A stretch of DNA of 64,000 nucleotides from an uncultured Porphyromonadaceae bacterium. Its GTDB lineage: Bacteria; Bacteroidota; Bacteroidia; Bacteroidales; Muribaculaceae. The notes beneath the pieces are model-generated. The model was not told where the DNA came from. It was given only the letters and a program-made list of their open reading frames with translations, and made no database searches. The stretch covers positions 62,001 to 126,000 of the forward strand of contig CABUWI010000004.1 of assembly GCA_902495245.1 (NCBI GenBank), read 5' to 3'. The translations under genes and the position numbers were made by a program. Position 1 is the first letter of the stretch; each line of letters begins with the position of its first letter. Positions 18,210 to 26,175 of this stretch are shown here, piece after piece.

Positions 18210-18576
18210 ATATGCCGCGGTCTTCCTCTCGTTGGCGTTTTGATTGGTTTACAAACGAAGAGCGTAGGAATCTGTATCTGTTGCCGTCCTACACTTCGAG
18301 GCTTCTCGCATTGCCCATCAATAGTCGGACGGCAACGCAGAAGCCCACGCTCGTATATGCAACCAATGCCTCCGGCTCTATTCCTCACGGAATATCAGGC
18401 CAAATACATGATATTACATATCCACGGGCATCTACCGTTGCTCAATCTTGACTATTGACTGAATTTTGCGAGAATTCCGAAGTGTCAAGAATCAGCGCGG
18501 ATAAACGCTTTTCTAATTATGTCTTTGCAACCCGCCCGCTTCGTTCCCCGACCGGGGCCTCTGCAATGCGGTCTGC
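18210..18576 (-). ncRNA. Candidate structured non-coding RNA or long leader
   Basis: This stretch has its own minus-strand promoter (18581-18589) and no convincing gene. At 18260-18352 it folds into a long stem. On the minus strand GAGCGTGGG pairs with CCTACGCTC as nine continuous pairs including one G-U; read from the plus strand that position would be an A-C mismatch, so the fold favours minus-strand RNA. Further in, TCTG/CAGA (18271-18274 with 18338-18341), then a perfect 10-bp stem GTTGCCGTCC/GGACGGCAAC (18280-18289 with 18327-18336), capped by CGAG-gctt-CTCG. A second stem TCTTGAC/GTCAAGA lies near 18447-18493. It may be an independent RNA, a 5' leader of the 18200 gene, or a dispersed repeat; translations of this block look familiar to me from short hypothetical proteins of other Bacteroidales (memory only). 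Confidence 0.5.
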
Positions 18577-18580
18577 AACC

Positions 18581-18589
18581 GCAAAGTTA
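18581..18589 (-). promoter_or_regulatory. -7 box TAACTTTGC, minus strand
   Basis: Perfect Bacteroidetes consensus on the minus strand, with a TTG 22 bases upstream as a possible -33 element. It is divergent from the coaD promoter. The nearest minus-strand start codon is about 380 bases away. Confidence 0.65.
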
Positions 18590-18647
18590 GCAAATTTTTC
18601 TAAATTCCGAGCAATTTGCGACAGTTTTTTATGTCAAAAAAATGTTG

Positions 18648-18656
18648 TATATTTGC
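18648..18656 (+). promoter_or_regulatory. -7 box TATATTTGC for coaD
   Basis: Exact consensus match. Its TTTG ends 8 bases before the coaD ATG at 18664, giving a nearly leaderless message. Confidence 0.65.
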
Positions 18657-18663
18657 GTCTGTT

Positions 18664-19110
18664 ATGAGAATTGAAAGGATAGCATTTTTTGCGGGGACCT
18701 TCGACCCGTTCACTGTGGGCCATCAGTCGGTCGTGGAGCGCGGCCTGGGGCTGTTTGACCGCATCGTGATCGGCATCGGAATCAATGCCGCGAAGACCGA
18801 GAGCGAGGACGTGGAAGAGCGCATTGCCTGCATCAGAGACGTCTTCGGCGACGACCCCCGCGTGGAGGTCGAGGCGTACGACGAGCTGACGTGGCAGGCG
18901 GCCCGACGTCTGGGCTGCACCCACCTGCTGCGCGGAGTGAGGTCGGTGGCCGACTTTGAATATGAGCGCAACATGGCCGACGCCAACCGCAACCTTTCGG
19001 GTCTGGAGACCGTTATATTGTTCACACTGCCGGAGCTTGGCTACGTGAGTTCGTCGCTTGTGCGCGACCTTGAGCGCCACGGAGCCGACGTTTCGGAATT
19101 TATACCCTGA
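18664..19110 (+). CDS. coaD: Phosphopantetheine adenylyltransferase
   Basis: Transfers AMP to 4'-phosphopantetheine in coenzyme A synthesis. Start set at ATG 18664 (MRIERIAFFAGTFDPFTVGH); the frame extends to 18616 but that part overlaps the promoter box. The nucleotidyltransferase motif GTFDPFTVGH is at the N-terminus, LLRGVRSVADFEYE in the middle and the YVSSSLVRDL segment near the end. Length 148 residues, close to the usual about 160. The S41 protease gene follows after 9 bases. coaE, the last step of the pathway, is also in this window. Confidence 0.95.
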   Translation: MRIERIAFFAGTFDPFTVGHQSVVERGLGLFDRIVIGIGINAAKTESEDVEERIACIRDVFGDDPRVEVEAYDELTWQAARRLGCTHLLRGVRSVADFEYERNMADANRNLSGLETVILFTLPELGYVSSSLVRDLERHGADVSEFIP

Positions 19111-19119
19111 CAAACCGAA

Positions 19120-20706
19120 ATGAAAGCCAAATACACACTGCTTTTGCCGCTGCTTGCGGCCGGCGCCATCTCGGCAAGCGCGCAAGGCCTCGACGCCGCG
19201 CGCAAGCTTCAGGTGGCCGAGCACATCATCAGCAACTATTATGCCGACACGCTCAACATCGACCGAATCGTCGAGCAAGGCATCATCGGCATGCTCAAGG
19301 AGCTTGACCCCCACTCCACCTACACCACCGCCGCCGAGACCAAGGCGCTCACCGAGCCGCTGAACGGCAATTTCAGCGGAATCGGCGTGCAGTTTCAGAT
19401 GGTGCAGGACACGGTCTATGTGATTCAGGCCGTGCCCTCCGGCCCGTCGGAGAAAGTGGGCATAATTCCCGGCGACCGCATCGTGGCGGCTAACGACACG
19501 GTGATTGCCGGAGTGAAGATGGCCAATTCGCAGGTGATGAAGCGCCTGCGCGGCCCCAAGGGGAGCATCGTGAACCTGAAGGTCGTCAGGCGCTCCGAGC
19601 CTGACACGCTGGTGTTCCGCGTGAAGCGCGACGACATTCCGCTCTACACGGTAGACGCCGCCTACATGGCCGATCCGACCACGGGCTACGTGCGCGTCAG
19701 CTCGTTCGGCGCCGAAACCGTCAAGGAGTTCCGCAAGGCGCTCGACGACCTGCGCCGCAAAGGCATGAAAAACCTGATTGTCGACCTTCAGGACAACGGC
19801 GGCGGCTATCTGAACTCGTCGGTCGATATGGCCGAGATGTTCCTGCCGCAGGGGTCGACCGTTGTCTACACCGCCGGACTGAATCAGTCGCCCCACTATT
19901 TCATGGCCCGGGAGCGCAAGCCCGACCTTGAGGGCAAAGTGGTGGTGCTGGTCAACGAATATTCCGCCTCGGCGTCAGAAATCCTGTCGGGCGCCATGCA
20001 AGACAACGACCGCGGCCTCATCGTCGGCCGCCGCACGTTCGGCAAGGGTCTGGTGCAACGGCCTTTCCCCTTCCCCGACGGCTCGATGATTCGCCTCACG
20101 ACGGCCCACTACTACACCCCCTCGGGACGCTCGATTCAGAAGCCGTATGAGCGCGGCAAGGGCGACGACTACCGCAACGACCTTAAAAAACGCTATGACC
20201 ACGGCGAGTTCTATTCGGCCGACTCCATCAAGATTGACAAGAGCGTGGCCTACACCACCGCCGGCGGCCGCACCGTCTATGGCGGCGGTGGCATCATGCC
20301 CGACAGCTTCGTGCCGGCCGACACCACGGGCATCAACAAGTATTTCCGCGAACTGCGCGCCAAGAACGTAATCAACCAATATGTGGTCGACTACGTCGAG
20401 AAGCACCGCAAGGAGCTGAACAAGCAATATAAGACCGAAGACCGTTTCCTGAACGGATTCGAGGTAACCGAACCGATGCTCGAAGAGTTTGCCGCGCTGG
20501 GCGAGCAGCTGGGCGTGAGGCCCGACCCGGAACAGATGGCCGAGTGCAGGCCGTTCATTGTCGGCAACATCAAGGGCCTCATCGGCCGCGACCTCTTTAC
20601 GCCCGCCACCTACTATCAGGTCATGAATCCGCTGAACCCCATCTACAAGGCCGGATTGCGGCTGATTAACAACGACGAAGAATATAACTCACTGCTGAAA
20701 CCATGA
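19120..20706 (+). CDS. S41 family C-terminal processing protease (CtpA/Prc-like)
   Basis: Exported serine protease of 528 residues. A signal peptide (MKAKYTLLLPLLAAGAISASA) is followed by a PDZ domain (IGVQFQMVQDTVYVIQAVPS, then GIIPGDRIVAAND) and the S41 catalytic core. The catalytic Ser lies in NEYSASASEI and the Lys in GRRTFGKGLVQRPF, the Ser-Lys dyad of this family. It trims or degrades periplasmic proteins from their C-termini. It overlaps the next gene by 4 bases, the first of three such overlaps in this operon. Confidence 0.95.
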   Translation: MKAKYTLLLPLLAAGAISASAQGLDAARKLQVAEHIISNYYADTLNIDRIVEQGIIGMLKELDPHSTYTTAAETKALTEPLNGNFSGIGVQFQMVQDTVYVIQAVPSGPSEKVGIIPGDRIVAANDTVIAGVKMANSQVMKRLRGPKGSIVNLKVVRRSEPDTLVFRVKRDDIPLYTVDAAYMADPTTGYVRVSSFGAETVKEFRKALDDLRRKGMKNLIVDLQDNGGGYLNSSVDMAEMFLPQGSTVVYTAGLNQSPHYFMARERKPDLEGKVVVLVNEYSASASEILSGAMQDNDRGLIVGRRTFGKGLVQRPFPFPDGSMIRLTTAHYYTPSGRSIQKPYERGKGDDYRNDLKKRYDHGEFYSADSIKIDKSVAYTTAGGRTVYGGGGIMPDSFVPADTTGINKYFRELRAKNVINQYVVDYVEKHRKELNKQYKTEDRFLNGFEVTEPMLEEFAALGEQLGVRPDPEQMAECRPFIVGNIKGLIGRDLFTPATYYQVMNPLNPIYKAGLRLINNDEEYNSLLKP

Positions 20707-21101
20707 AACGCATCATATGCAGCCTTCTGTGCTGCCTGACCCTGCTCGGGCTCTCGGCCAAGGGAACGCCCGGCATAGAATTCAAAGAAACGAGCCACGA
20801 CTTCGGCAACGTGAAGCAAAACGGCGGCCCGGTTGAATACGTGTTCACCTACACCAACACCGGCACGGCGCCCCTTGTGCTGACAACGGTGTCGGCCCCC
20901 TGCAACTGCACCAAGACCAAATGGTCGCCCAAGCCGCTGGGCCCCGGCAAGAAAGGCGAAATCAAAGTCGTGTACACTCCCGACGGCAACGCCGGCGAAT
21001 TTATGCGCACCATTCAGGTCTGGACCAACGTCAAGACCGAAGGTGGCAAGAAAAAGAAACTGACACTCAACATTTCAGGTACAGTTATTCCCGAAAAATG
21101 A
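20703..21101 (+). CDS. DUF1573 exported protein (short)
   Basis: A 132-residue exported protein with a signal peptide (MKRIICSLLCCLTLLGLSAKG). The DUF1573 pattern is clear: KETSHDFGNVKQNGGPVEYV, then APCNCTKTKWSPKPLGPGKKG, with the paired Cys. The fold is an Ig-like beta domain; function unknown. ATGA overlaps join it both to the protease and to the next DUF1573 gene. Likely periplasmic. Confidence 0.88.
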   Translation: MKRIICSLLCCLTLLGLSAKGTPGIEFKETSHDFGNVKQNGGPVEYVFTYTNTGTAPLVLTTVSAPCNCTKTKWSPKPLGPGKKGEIKVVYTPDGNAGEFMRTIQVWTNVKTEGGKKKKLTLNISGTVIPEK

Positions 21102-22174
21102 ATAAAACCGGCATAATCATATTGACAGCGGCGCTTGCAGCCGCAGGCGCCGCGCAGGCGCAGACCCGATGGGTGAGTCAGACCCACGACTTCGGCGCGT
21201 TCAGCGAAGACCTCGGGGCGGTAGACGCCGTGTTCGAGCTTGTGAACGAATCAGACAAGCCCGTGCGCATTCTCGACGCGCGCGCAACCTGCGGCTGCAC
21301 CCAGCCCGTGATTCCCAAACAGGCAATCGAGCCGGGCGACACGGCGCGCCTCAAGGTTACATATCTGGCCACGGGGCGCCCCGGCAAATTCTCGAAAAAC
21401 ATCTACGTCAAGACCTCCGACAACCCCTCGGAGCAGCGCACGCTGACGGTTACGGGCACCGTAATAGGCGCGTCGGCCACTCTGGCGTCGCGCTATCCCG
21501 TGCAGGCCGGACCGATGAGGCTGCGCACGACCACGGCCGGCTTCGGCGAGGTTACGCGCGGCAAGCTCAAGACCGTGTTCATCGCGGCCTATAACCAGTC
21601 GGCCGACACTCTCCGGCCATCGCTCTCGGGGCTACCTCCGTATATCGACCACGACATCACCCCCGCGGCCGTGGCGCCGGGCGAGCAGGTGCAGCTGGCT
21701 CTGACCCTGCAGACTCTTAAAGTGCCCCAATGGGGAATCACGTCCGAAAAGTTCACCTTTACGCCCGACCGTGGCGCCGAGCCCGTAGAGATGGACTTCT
21801 TCACCATTGTCAGCGAAGACTTCAGCAAGCTGACGCCGGGCGAGCGCATGAACGCGCCGCTGGCCGCGCTGAAACCCGACCGCGTGAACCTCGGCGACCT
21901 CAGCGCCGACGCCGGAATGCAGACCGTGGAGTTCACCCTGAGCAACGAAGGCAAGTCGCCCCTCATGGTCAGGAGGGTGCAGGCTGTCGACCCGGCCATT
22001 ACCGACGTGAAAGTTTCGACAGAAAAAATCAAGGCCGGCAAATCGGCAAAAATCAAACTGACCGTCGACCCCGCCAAGGCCGAAAACGGGCTGATAAACG
22101 CCCGCGTAACCATAATCACCAACGACCCCGACAACTCCCTGCTGACCGCACGGGTAACCGCCGAAATAAAATGA
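21098..22174 (+). CDS. DUF1573 exported protein (long)
   Basis: Start set at ATG 21098 (MNKTGIIILTAALAAAGAAQA), overlapping the previous stop as ATGA; the open frame runs further upstream only by reading through its neighbour. About 358 residues. The N-terminal DUF1573 domain carries SQTHDFGAFSEDLGAVDAVF and DARATCGCTQPVIPKQAIEP. A second Ig-like segment near the C-terminus (VNLGDLSADAGMQTVEFTLS, then ITNDPDNS) looks related. Periplasmic; probably a structural or binding partner in the envelope, function unknown. Confidence 0.85.
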   Translation: MNKTGIIILTAALAAAGAAQAQTRWVSQTHDFGAFSEDLGAVDAVFELVNESDKPVRILDARATCGCTQPVIPKQAIEPGDTARLKVTYLATGRPGKFSKNIYVKTSDNPSEQRTLTVTGTVIGASATLASRYPVQAGPMRLRTTTAGFGEVTRGKLKTVFIAAYNQSADTLRPSLSGLPPYIDHDITPAAVAPGEQVQLALTLQTLKVPQWGITSEKFTFTPDRGAEPVEMDFFTIVSEDFSKLTPGERMNAPLAALKPDRVNLGDLSADAGMQTVEFTLSNEGKSPLMVRRVQAVDPAITDVKVSTEKIKAGKSAKIKLTVDPAKAENGLINARVTIITNDPDNSLLTARVTAEIK

Positions 22175-23268
22175 TGGAACACCCTGAAAACAACGAAGAC
22201 TACAAGGGGCTGACCGTGAACAGCGGCGTGGCCCAGCCGCCGTCGGTGAATCCCTATCTGAGCCGCCTGCGGCGGAAACCGTTGCCCAGCGTCGCCGAAA
22301 TGACAGAAGGTATCCTAAAGGGCGACATCACGATGCTTTCGCGCGCGGTAACGCTCGTCGAGAGCGTCAACCCGGCTCACTATGCGCTTGCCCAGGAAGT
22401 AATCGAGAAGTGTCTGCCCCATAGCGGCCGTTCGCGCCGAATCGGCATTACGGGCGTGCCCGGAGCCGGCAAGAGCACAAGCATCGACGTGTTCGGCCTC
22501 CATGTGCTCAAACGCGGCGGCAAACTGGCCGTCCTGGCCGTCGACCCCTCGAGCGAGCGCACAAACGGCAGCATTCTCGGCGACAAGACGCGCATGGAGA
22601 AACTCTCCACTCAGCCCGGAGCATTTATCCGCCCTTCCCCATCGGCCGGCTCGCTTGGCGGCGTTGCGCGCAAGACGCGTGAAACGATAGTGCTCTGCGA
22701 GGCCGCAGGCTATGACAATATCTTCATCGAGACCGTAGGCGTGGGCCAGAGCGAAACGGCCGTTCATTCGATGGTAGACTTCTTCCTGCTGATTCAGCTT
22801 GCCGGCACGGGCGACGAGCTGCAGGGCATCAAGCGCGGCATCATGGAGATGGCCGACGGCATTGTCATCAACAAGGCCGACGGCGAGAACATCAACGCCG
22901 CGCGGCTGGCTCAGGCACAGTTCCGCTCGGCGCTCCACCTCTTCCCCCCGACGGCGTCGGGCTGGCAGCCCGAAGTGCTGACCTATTCGGGCTATTACGA
23001 ACTGGGCATTGACGAGGTCTGGGACATGATTGACCGCTATTTCGCTCTCGTGGAGGCCAACGGCTATTTCGAGCAGAAGCGGCGCGAACAGGCAAAATAC
23101 TGGATGCGCGAAACGATTGACGAGCGCCTGCGCGCCCACTTCTATCGCGACCCTGACATCGAAAGCCTGCTTGCAGCCTTCGAGCGCGAGGTGCTTGCCA
23201 ACCGGCTCAGCTCGTTCACGGCGGCCGGCTCGGTGCTCGACGCCTACTTCTCGCGCTTCAAAAATTAA
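22171..23268 (+). CDS. meaB: Methylmalonyl-CoA mutase-associated GTPase MeaB
   Basis: G3E-family GTPase that loads and protects the B12 cofactor of methylmalonyl-CoA mutase. Start at ATG 22171 (MMEHPENNEDYKG), overlapping the previous stop as ATGA; the frame extends to 21730 but there it is antisense-like to nothing real and simply overlaps the DUF1573 gene. Motifs: Walker A GVPGAGKSTSID, LAVDPSSERTNGSILGDKTR, ETVGVGQSE and NKAD. About 365 residues. No mutase subunit gene is adjacent. An AT-rich inverted repeat begins right after the stop. Confidence 0.93.
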   Translation: MMEHPENNEDYKGLTVNSGVAQPPSVNPYLSRLRRKPLPSVAEMTEGILKGDITMLSRAVTLVESVNPAHYALAQEVIEKCLPHSGRSRRIGITGVPGAGKSTSIDVFGLHVLKRGGKLAVLAVDPSSERTNGSILGDKTRMEKLSTQPGAFIRPSPSAGSLGGVARKTRETIVLCEAAGYDNIFIETVGVGQSETAVHSMVDFFLLIQLAGTGDELQGIKRGIMEMADGIVINKADGENINAARLAQAQFRSALHLFPPTASGWQPEVLTYSGYYELGIDEVWDMIDRYFALVEANGYFEQKRREQAKYWMRETIDERLRAHFYRDPDIESLLAAFEREVLANRLSSFTAAGSVLDAYFSRFKN

Positions 23269-23276
23269 AAATGAAA

Positions 23277-23356
23277 AATTAAGAATTAAAAATTGTTTGA
23301 TTCCGCCCGTAACCGCTCACATCACGGCAAAAATTCTTAATTTTTAATTCTTAATT
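23277..23356. repeat. AT-rich inverted repeat between meaB and tpiA
   Basis: AATTAAGAATTAAAAATT at 23277-23294 is the exact inverse of 23339-23356 (18 bp). The right arm is part of a TTCTTAATTTTTAATTC block that also occurs near 34130 and 45370. It may act as a weak bidirectional terminator. Confidence 0.75.
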
Positions 23357-23380
23357 CATAATTTTCTCCCAAGAATTGCG

Positions 23381-23389
23381 TAACTTTGC
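23381..23389 (+). promoter_or_regulatory. -7 box TAACTTTGC for tpiA
   Basis: Exact consensus match; leader of about 40 bases before ATG 23433. Confidence 0.7.
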
Positions 23390-23432
23390 AGGGTTGAAAT
23401 AATCCAAAATCAAATATAAAAACTTATAAATC

Positions 23433-24191
23433 ATGAGAAAGAAAATTGTTGCCGGCAACTGGAAAATGAACACCACTCTGGCCGAAGGCGTAGGCCTGGC
23501 CAAAGACGTGAACGAAGCTCTCAGCAGCCGCAAACCCAACTGCGACGTCGTTATCTGCGTTCCCTTCACCCATCTTGCTTCGGTAGCCGCCGTTATCGAC
23601 CAAACGAAGCTCGGCCTCGGCGCTGAAAACTGCGCTGACCACACCAAGGGCGCATACACCGGCGAGGTTTCGGCTCCCATGGTAGCCTCCACCGGCGCCA
23701 CCTACGTCATTCTCGGCCACAGCGAACGCCGCCAGTACTACGGCGAGACTTCCGAAATTCTGAAGACCAAGGTCAACCTCGCTCTGGAAAACAACCTCAC
23801 CCCCATTTTCTGCATCGGCGAAGTGCTGAGCCAGCGCGAAGACGGCTCGTATCTCGAAGTCGTGAAGAAGCAGATTGAAGAGGCCCTGTTCGAACTGAGC
23901 GCCGAAGACTTCGGCAAGCTGATTCTGGCCTACGAGCCCGTCTGGGCAATCGGCACGGGCAAGACCGCAACCGACGACCAGGCTCAGGAGATGCACGCAT
24001 TTATCCGCGGCGTCATCGCCGACAAATATGGCAAGCAGGTTGCTGAAGACTGCTCGATTCTCTACGGCGGCAGCTGCAAACCCTCGAACGCCAAAGCTCT
24101 GTTTGCAAAACCCGACGTTGACGGCGGCCTGATTGGCGGTGCTTCGCTCGCTGCTGCCGACTTCATGGGCATTGTAGACGCCTGGAACTAA
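23433..24191 (+). CDS. tpiA: Triosephosphate isomerase
   Basis: Glycolytic interconversion of dihydroxyacetone phosphate and glyceraldehyde 3-phosphate. Full length at 252 residues. Substrate-binding NWKMN and Lys are at the N-terminus (KIVAGNWKMNTT), catalytic His in VILGHSERR, catalytic Glu in LAYEPVWAIGTGKTA, and phosphate loop YGGSCKPSNA, followed by DGGLIGGASL. It has its own promoter. Confidence 0.98.
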   Translation: MRKKIVAGNWKMNTTLAEGVGLAKDVNEALSSRKPNCDVVICVPFTHLASVAAVIDQTKLGLGAENCADHTKGAYTGEVSAPMVASTGATYVILGHSERRQYYGETSEILKTKVNLALENNLTPIFCIGEVLSQREDGSYLEVVKKQIEEALFELSAEDFGKLILAYEPVWAIGTGKTATDDQAQEMHAFIRGVIADKYGKQVAEDCSILYGGSCKPSNAKALFAKPDVDGGLIGGASLAAADFMGIVDAWN

Positions 24192-24201
24192 ACCGAAACG
24201 A

Positions 24202-24390
24202 ATGGGTTCTAAACTCATCTGGATAGCGGCATCATTTGCCTACGGGGCGGTGAGTGCCGCTATCTACATTCTTGCATGCCGCCTCAGGGGCAAACGCGGC
24301 CTGCTGAAGCGCGCCCTGCTCGCCTTTGCGGGCTACACCCTGCTGGCCCTGTTCATCGTCCGGGTTCTCTGGTTCTTTTTCGCCAACTGA
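24202..24390 (+). CDS. Small two-helix membrane protein, unknown
   Basis: Sixty-two residues (MGSKLIWIAASFAYGAVSAA) with two hydrophobic helices separated by a basic loop CRLRGKRGLLKR, ending VLWFFFAN. It sits 10 bases after tpiA and 4 bases before the next gene, which supports a real gene in the tpiA transcript. No family recognised. Confidence 0.6.
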   Translation: MGSKLIWIAASFAYGAVSAAIYILACRLRGKRGLLKRALLAFAGYTLLALFIVRVLWFFFAN

Positions 24391-24394
24391 AGCG

Positions 24395-24958
24395 ATGGAA
24401 GAGATTCACCCCTGGCCGCCATTTATTCCTTCCGGCGCGCGAGTGCTGATTATGGGAACATTTCCGCCCGGCTCACACCGTTGGAGCATGGACTTTTACT
24501 ACCCTAACCGCACCAATGACTTCTGGTTCATGATGGGGCTGATTTTCTTCGGCGACAAAGACGCGCTCTACGACCGCCCGAACCGCACATTCCGCCTTGA
24601 AAAGATAAAACAACTGCTGACGGAAAAGGGTATCGCCATGAACGACACCGGCAGTCGCGTCAGGCGACTGAAAGGCAACGCCTCTGACAAGTTTCTGGAA
24701 ATCATCGAACCTGTTGACCTCAAAGCTCTGCTTGAACGCATGCCCGACTGTCGCGCCATAGCCACGACGGGCGAGAAAGCAGCCGACGTCATTGCGCAAC
24801 TGACGGCCACCGAGGCTCCGCGCATGGGCCAATTCGTCGACGGGCCGAATGGCATCGCCTTGTGGCGCATGCCGTCAACCTCGCGCGCCTATCCGCTGGC
24901 GCTCGAAAAGAAAGCGGAGTTTTACGAACGGCTGTTCAGCAGCGTCGGAATCATTTAA
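24395..24958 (+). CDS. Uracil-DNA glycosylase superfamily protein (Mug-like)
   Basis: Start at ATG 24395 (MEEIHPWPPFIPSGARVLIMG), just after the small membrane protein. 187 residues. The active-site-like motif GTFPPGSHRWSMDFYYPNRT and FW(F)MMG resemble the first motif of the Mug/UDG fold; the second motif is MPSTSRAYP near the C-terminus. It probably removes a damaged or mismatched base in DNA, but the substrate cannot be told from sequence. Converges with sufS, the stop codons sharing the bases TTAA. Confidence 0.75.
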   Translation: MEEIHPWPPFIPSGARVLIMGTFPPGSHRWSMDFYYPNRTNDFWFMMGLIFFGDKDALYDRPNRTFRLEKIKQLLTEKGIAMNDTGSRVRRLKGNASDKFLEIIEPVDLKALLERMPDCRAIATTGEKAADVIAQLTATEAPRMGQFVDGPNGIALWRMPSTSRAYPLALEKKAEFYERLFSSVGII

Positions 24959-26175
24959 CAGAGCAACGCGGCCGTTTTTTTCAGTGCTGCCACGAAACGG
25001 TCAACCTCCTCGCGGGTGTTATATGCGGCAAAACCGGCACGGACGGTGCCCTCGATGCCGAGCACTTCCATCAGTGGCTGGGCGCAATGATGACCCGTGC
25101 GCACCTCGATTGCCTGCTTGTCGAGCAGCATGCCGACATCATAGTGATGCGCCCCGGCGAGGTTAAAGGAGATTACGGGGCCCTTGCCCGGTGCGGTGCC
25201 GTAGATTGTCAGGCCCGGCACCTCGGCCTTAAGACTCTCTGTTGCATATGCAAGCAAATCGTCCTCGACAGCCGCCATATTCTCGATTCCGACCGACTCG
25301 ATGAAGTCAAGCGTGGCATTGACGGCACCGATGCCGACAAAATCGGGCGTCCCCGCCTCAAACTTGTAAGGCAGCTCGGCAAATGTGGTGCCGCCGAAGC
25401 TGACATGGCCAATCATTTCGCCGCCGCCCTGATATGGCGGCATGGACTCGAGCAGTTCGCGGCGCCCGTAAAGCACACCTATTCCTGTCGGGCCATACAT
25501 CTTGTGGAAGGAGAAAGCATAGAAATCGGCGCCGAGGGCGCGGACGTCCGGCCGCATATGCGCCACGGCCTGCGCGCCGTCAACGAGCGCGGGCACTCCA
25601 CGGGCGTGTGCCTCGGCGGTCATCTCGGCAACAGGATTTACCGTGCCGAGCACGTTTGACACGTGGCAGAAGGCCACAAGACGCGTGCGCGGCGAAAATA
25701 GCGAGCGATAGACATCAAGCTGCAGCGACCCGTCGGGATTGATGGGCACAACCTTGATTTCCAGCCCGAGACGCTCGGCCTGAAGCTGCCACGGCACGAT
25801 GTTGGCGTGATGCTCCATGGCGGTGAGAATGATTTCGTCGCCCGGGGCGAAGCGCTGACAGAACGAGGCGGCCACAAGGTTTATGGCCTCGGTCGTGCCG
25901 CGGGTAAAGATTATTTCAGACGTCGACTCGGCGTTCAACCACTCGCGCACGCGTTCGCGCGCATGCTCCTGAAGGGCGGTAGCCTCCTGACTCAGGGTGT
26001 GGACTCCGCGGTGCACGTTGGCCTTGTAGCTGTAATAGCCCTTCTCTACGGCCTCTACCACGCGGCGCGGAGTCTGCGACGTGGCCACATTGTCGAGATA
26101 GACCATCGGACGCCCGTAGAGCTCGCGCTCAAGGGCCGGAAACTCCTTGCGGAGCTGCTGAACATCAAATGACAT
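24955..26175 (-). CDS. sufS: Cysteine desulfurase
   Basis: PLP enzyme that takes sulfur from cysteine for Fe-S cluster assembly. 406 residues, group II (SufS) type: PLP Lys in SFHKMYGPTGIGVLYGRREL near residue 224, active-site Cys in VRTGHHCAQPLM near residue 364, and YLDNVATSQTP at the N-terminus. Its start overlaps the 3' end of sufD by 11 bases. Last gene of the wecA-sufC-sufD-sufS run. Confidence 0.96.
   Translation of the reverse strand: MSFDVQQLRKEFPALERELYGRPMVYLDNVATSQTPRRVVEAVEKGYYSYKANVHRGVHTLSQEATALQEHARERVREWLNAESTSEIIFTRGTTEAINLVAASFCQRFAPGDEIILTAMEHHANIVPWQLQAERLGLEIKVVPINPDGSLQLDVYRSLFSPRTRLVAFCHVSNVLGTVNPVAEMTAEAHARGVPALVDGAQAVAHMRPDVRALGADFYAFSFHKMYGPTGIGVLYGRRELLESMPPYQGGGEMIGHVSFGGTTFAELPYKFEAGTPDFVGIGAVNATLDFIESVGIENMAAVEDDLLAYATESLKAEVPGLTIYGTAPGKGPVISFNLAGAHHYDVGMLLDKQAIEVRTGHHCAQPLMEVLGIEGTVRAGFAAYNTREEVDRFVAALKKTAALLC

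Noticed and set aside
18212..18667. Short plus- and minus-strand reading frames
   Set aside because: They lie inside the folded stretch, overlap each other on both strands and show no protein-like pattern; better explained as non-coding.
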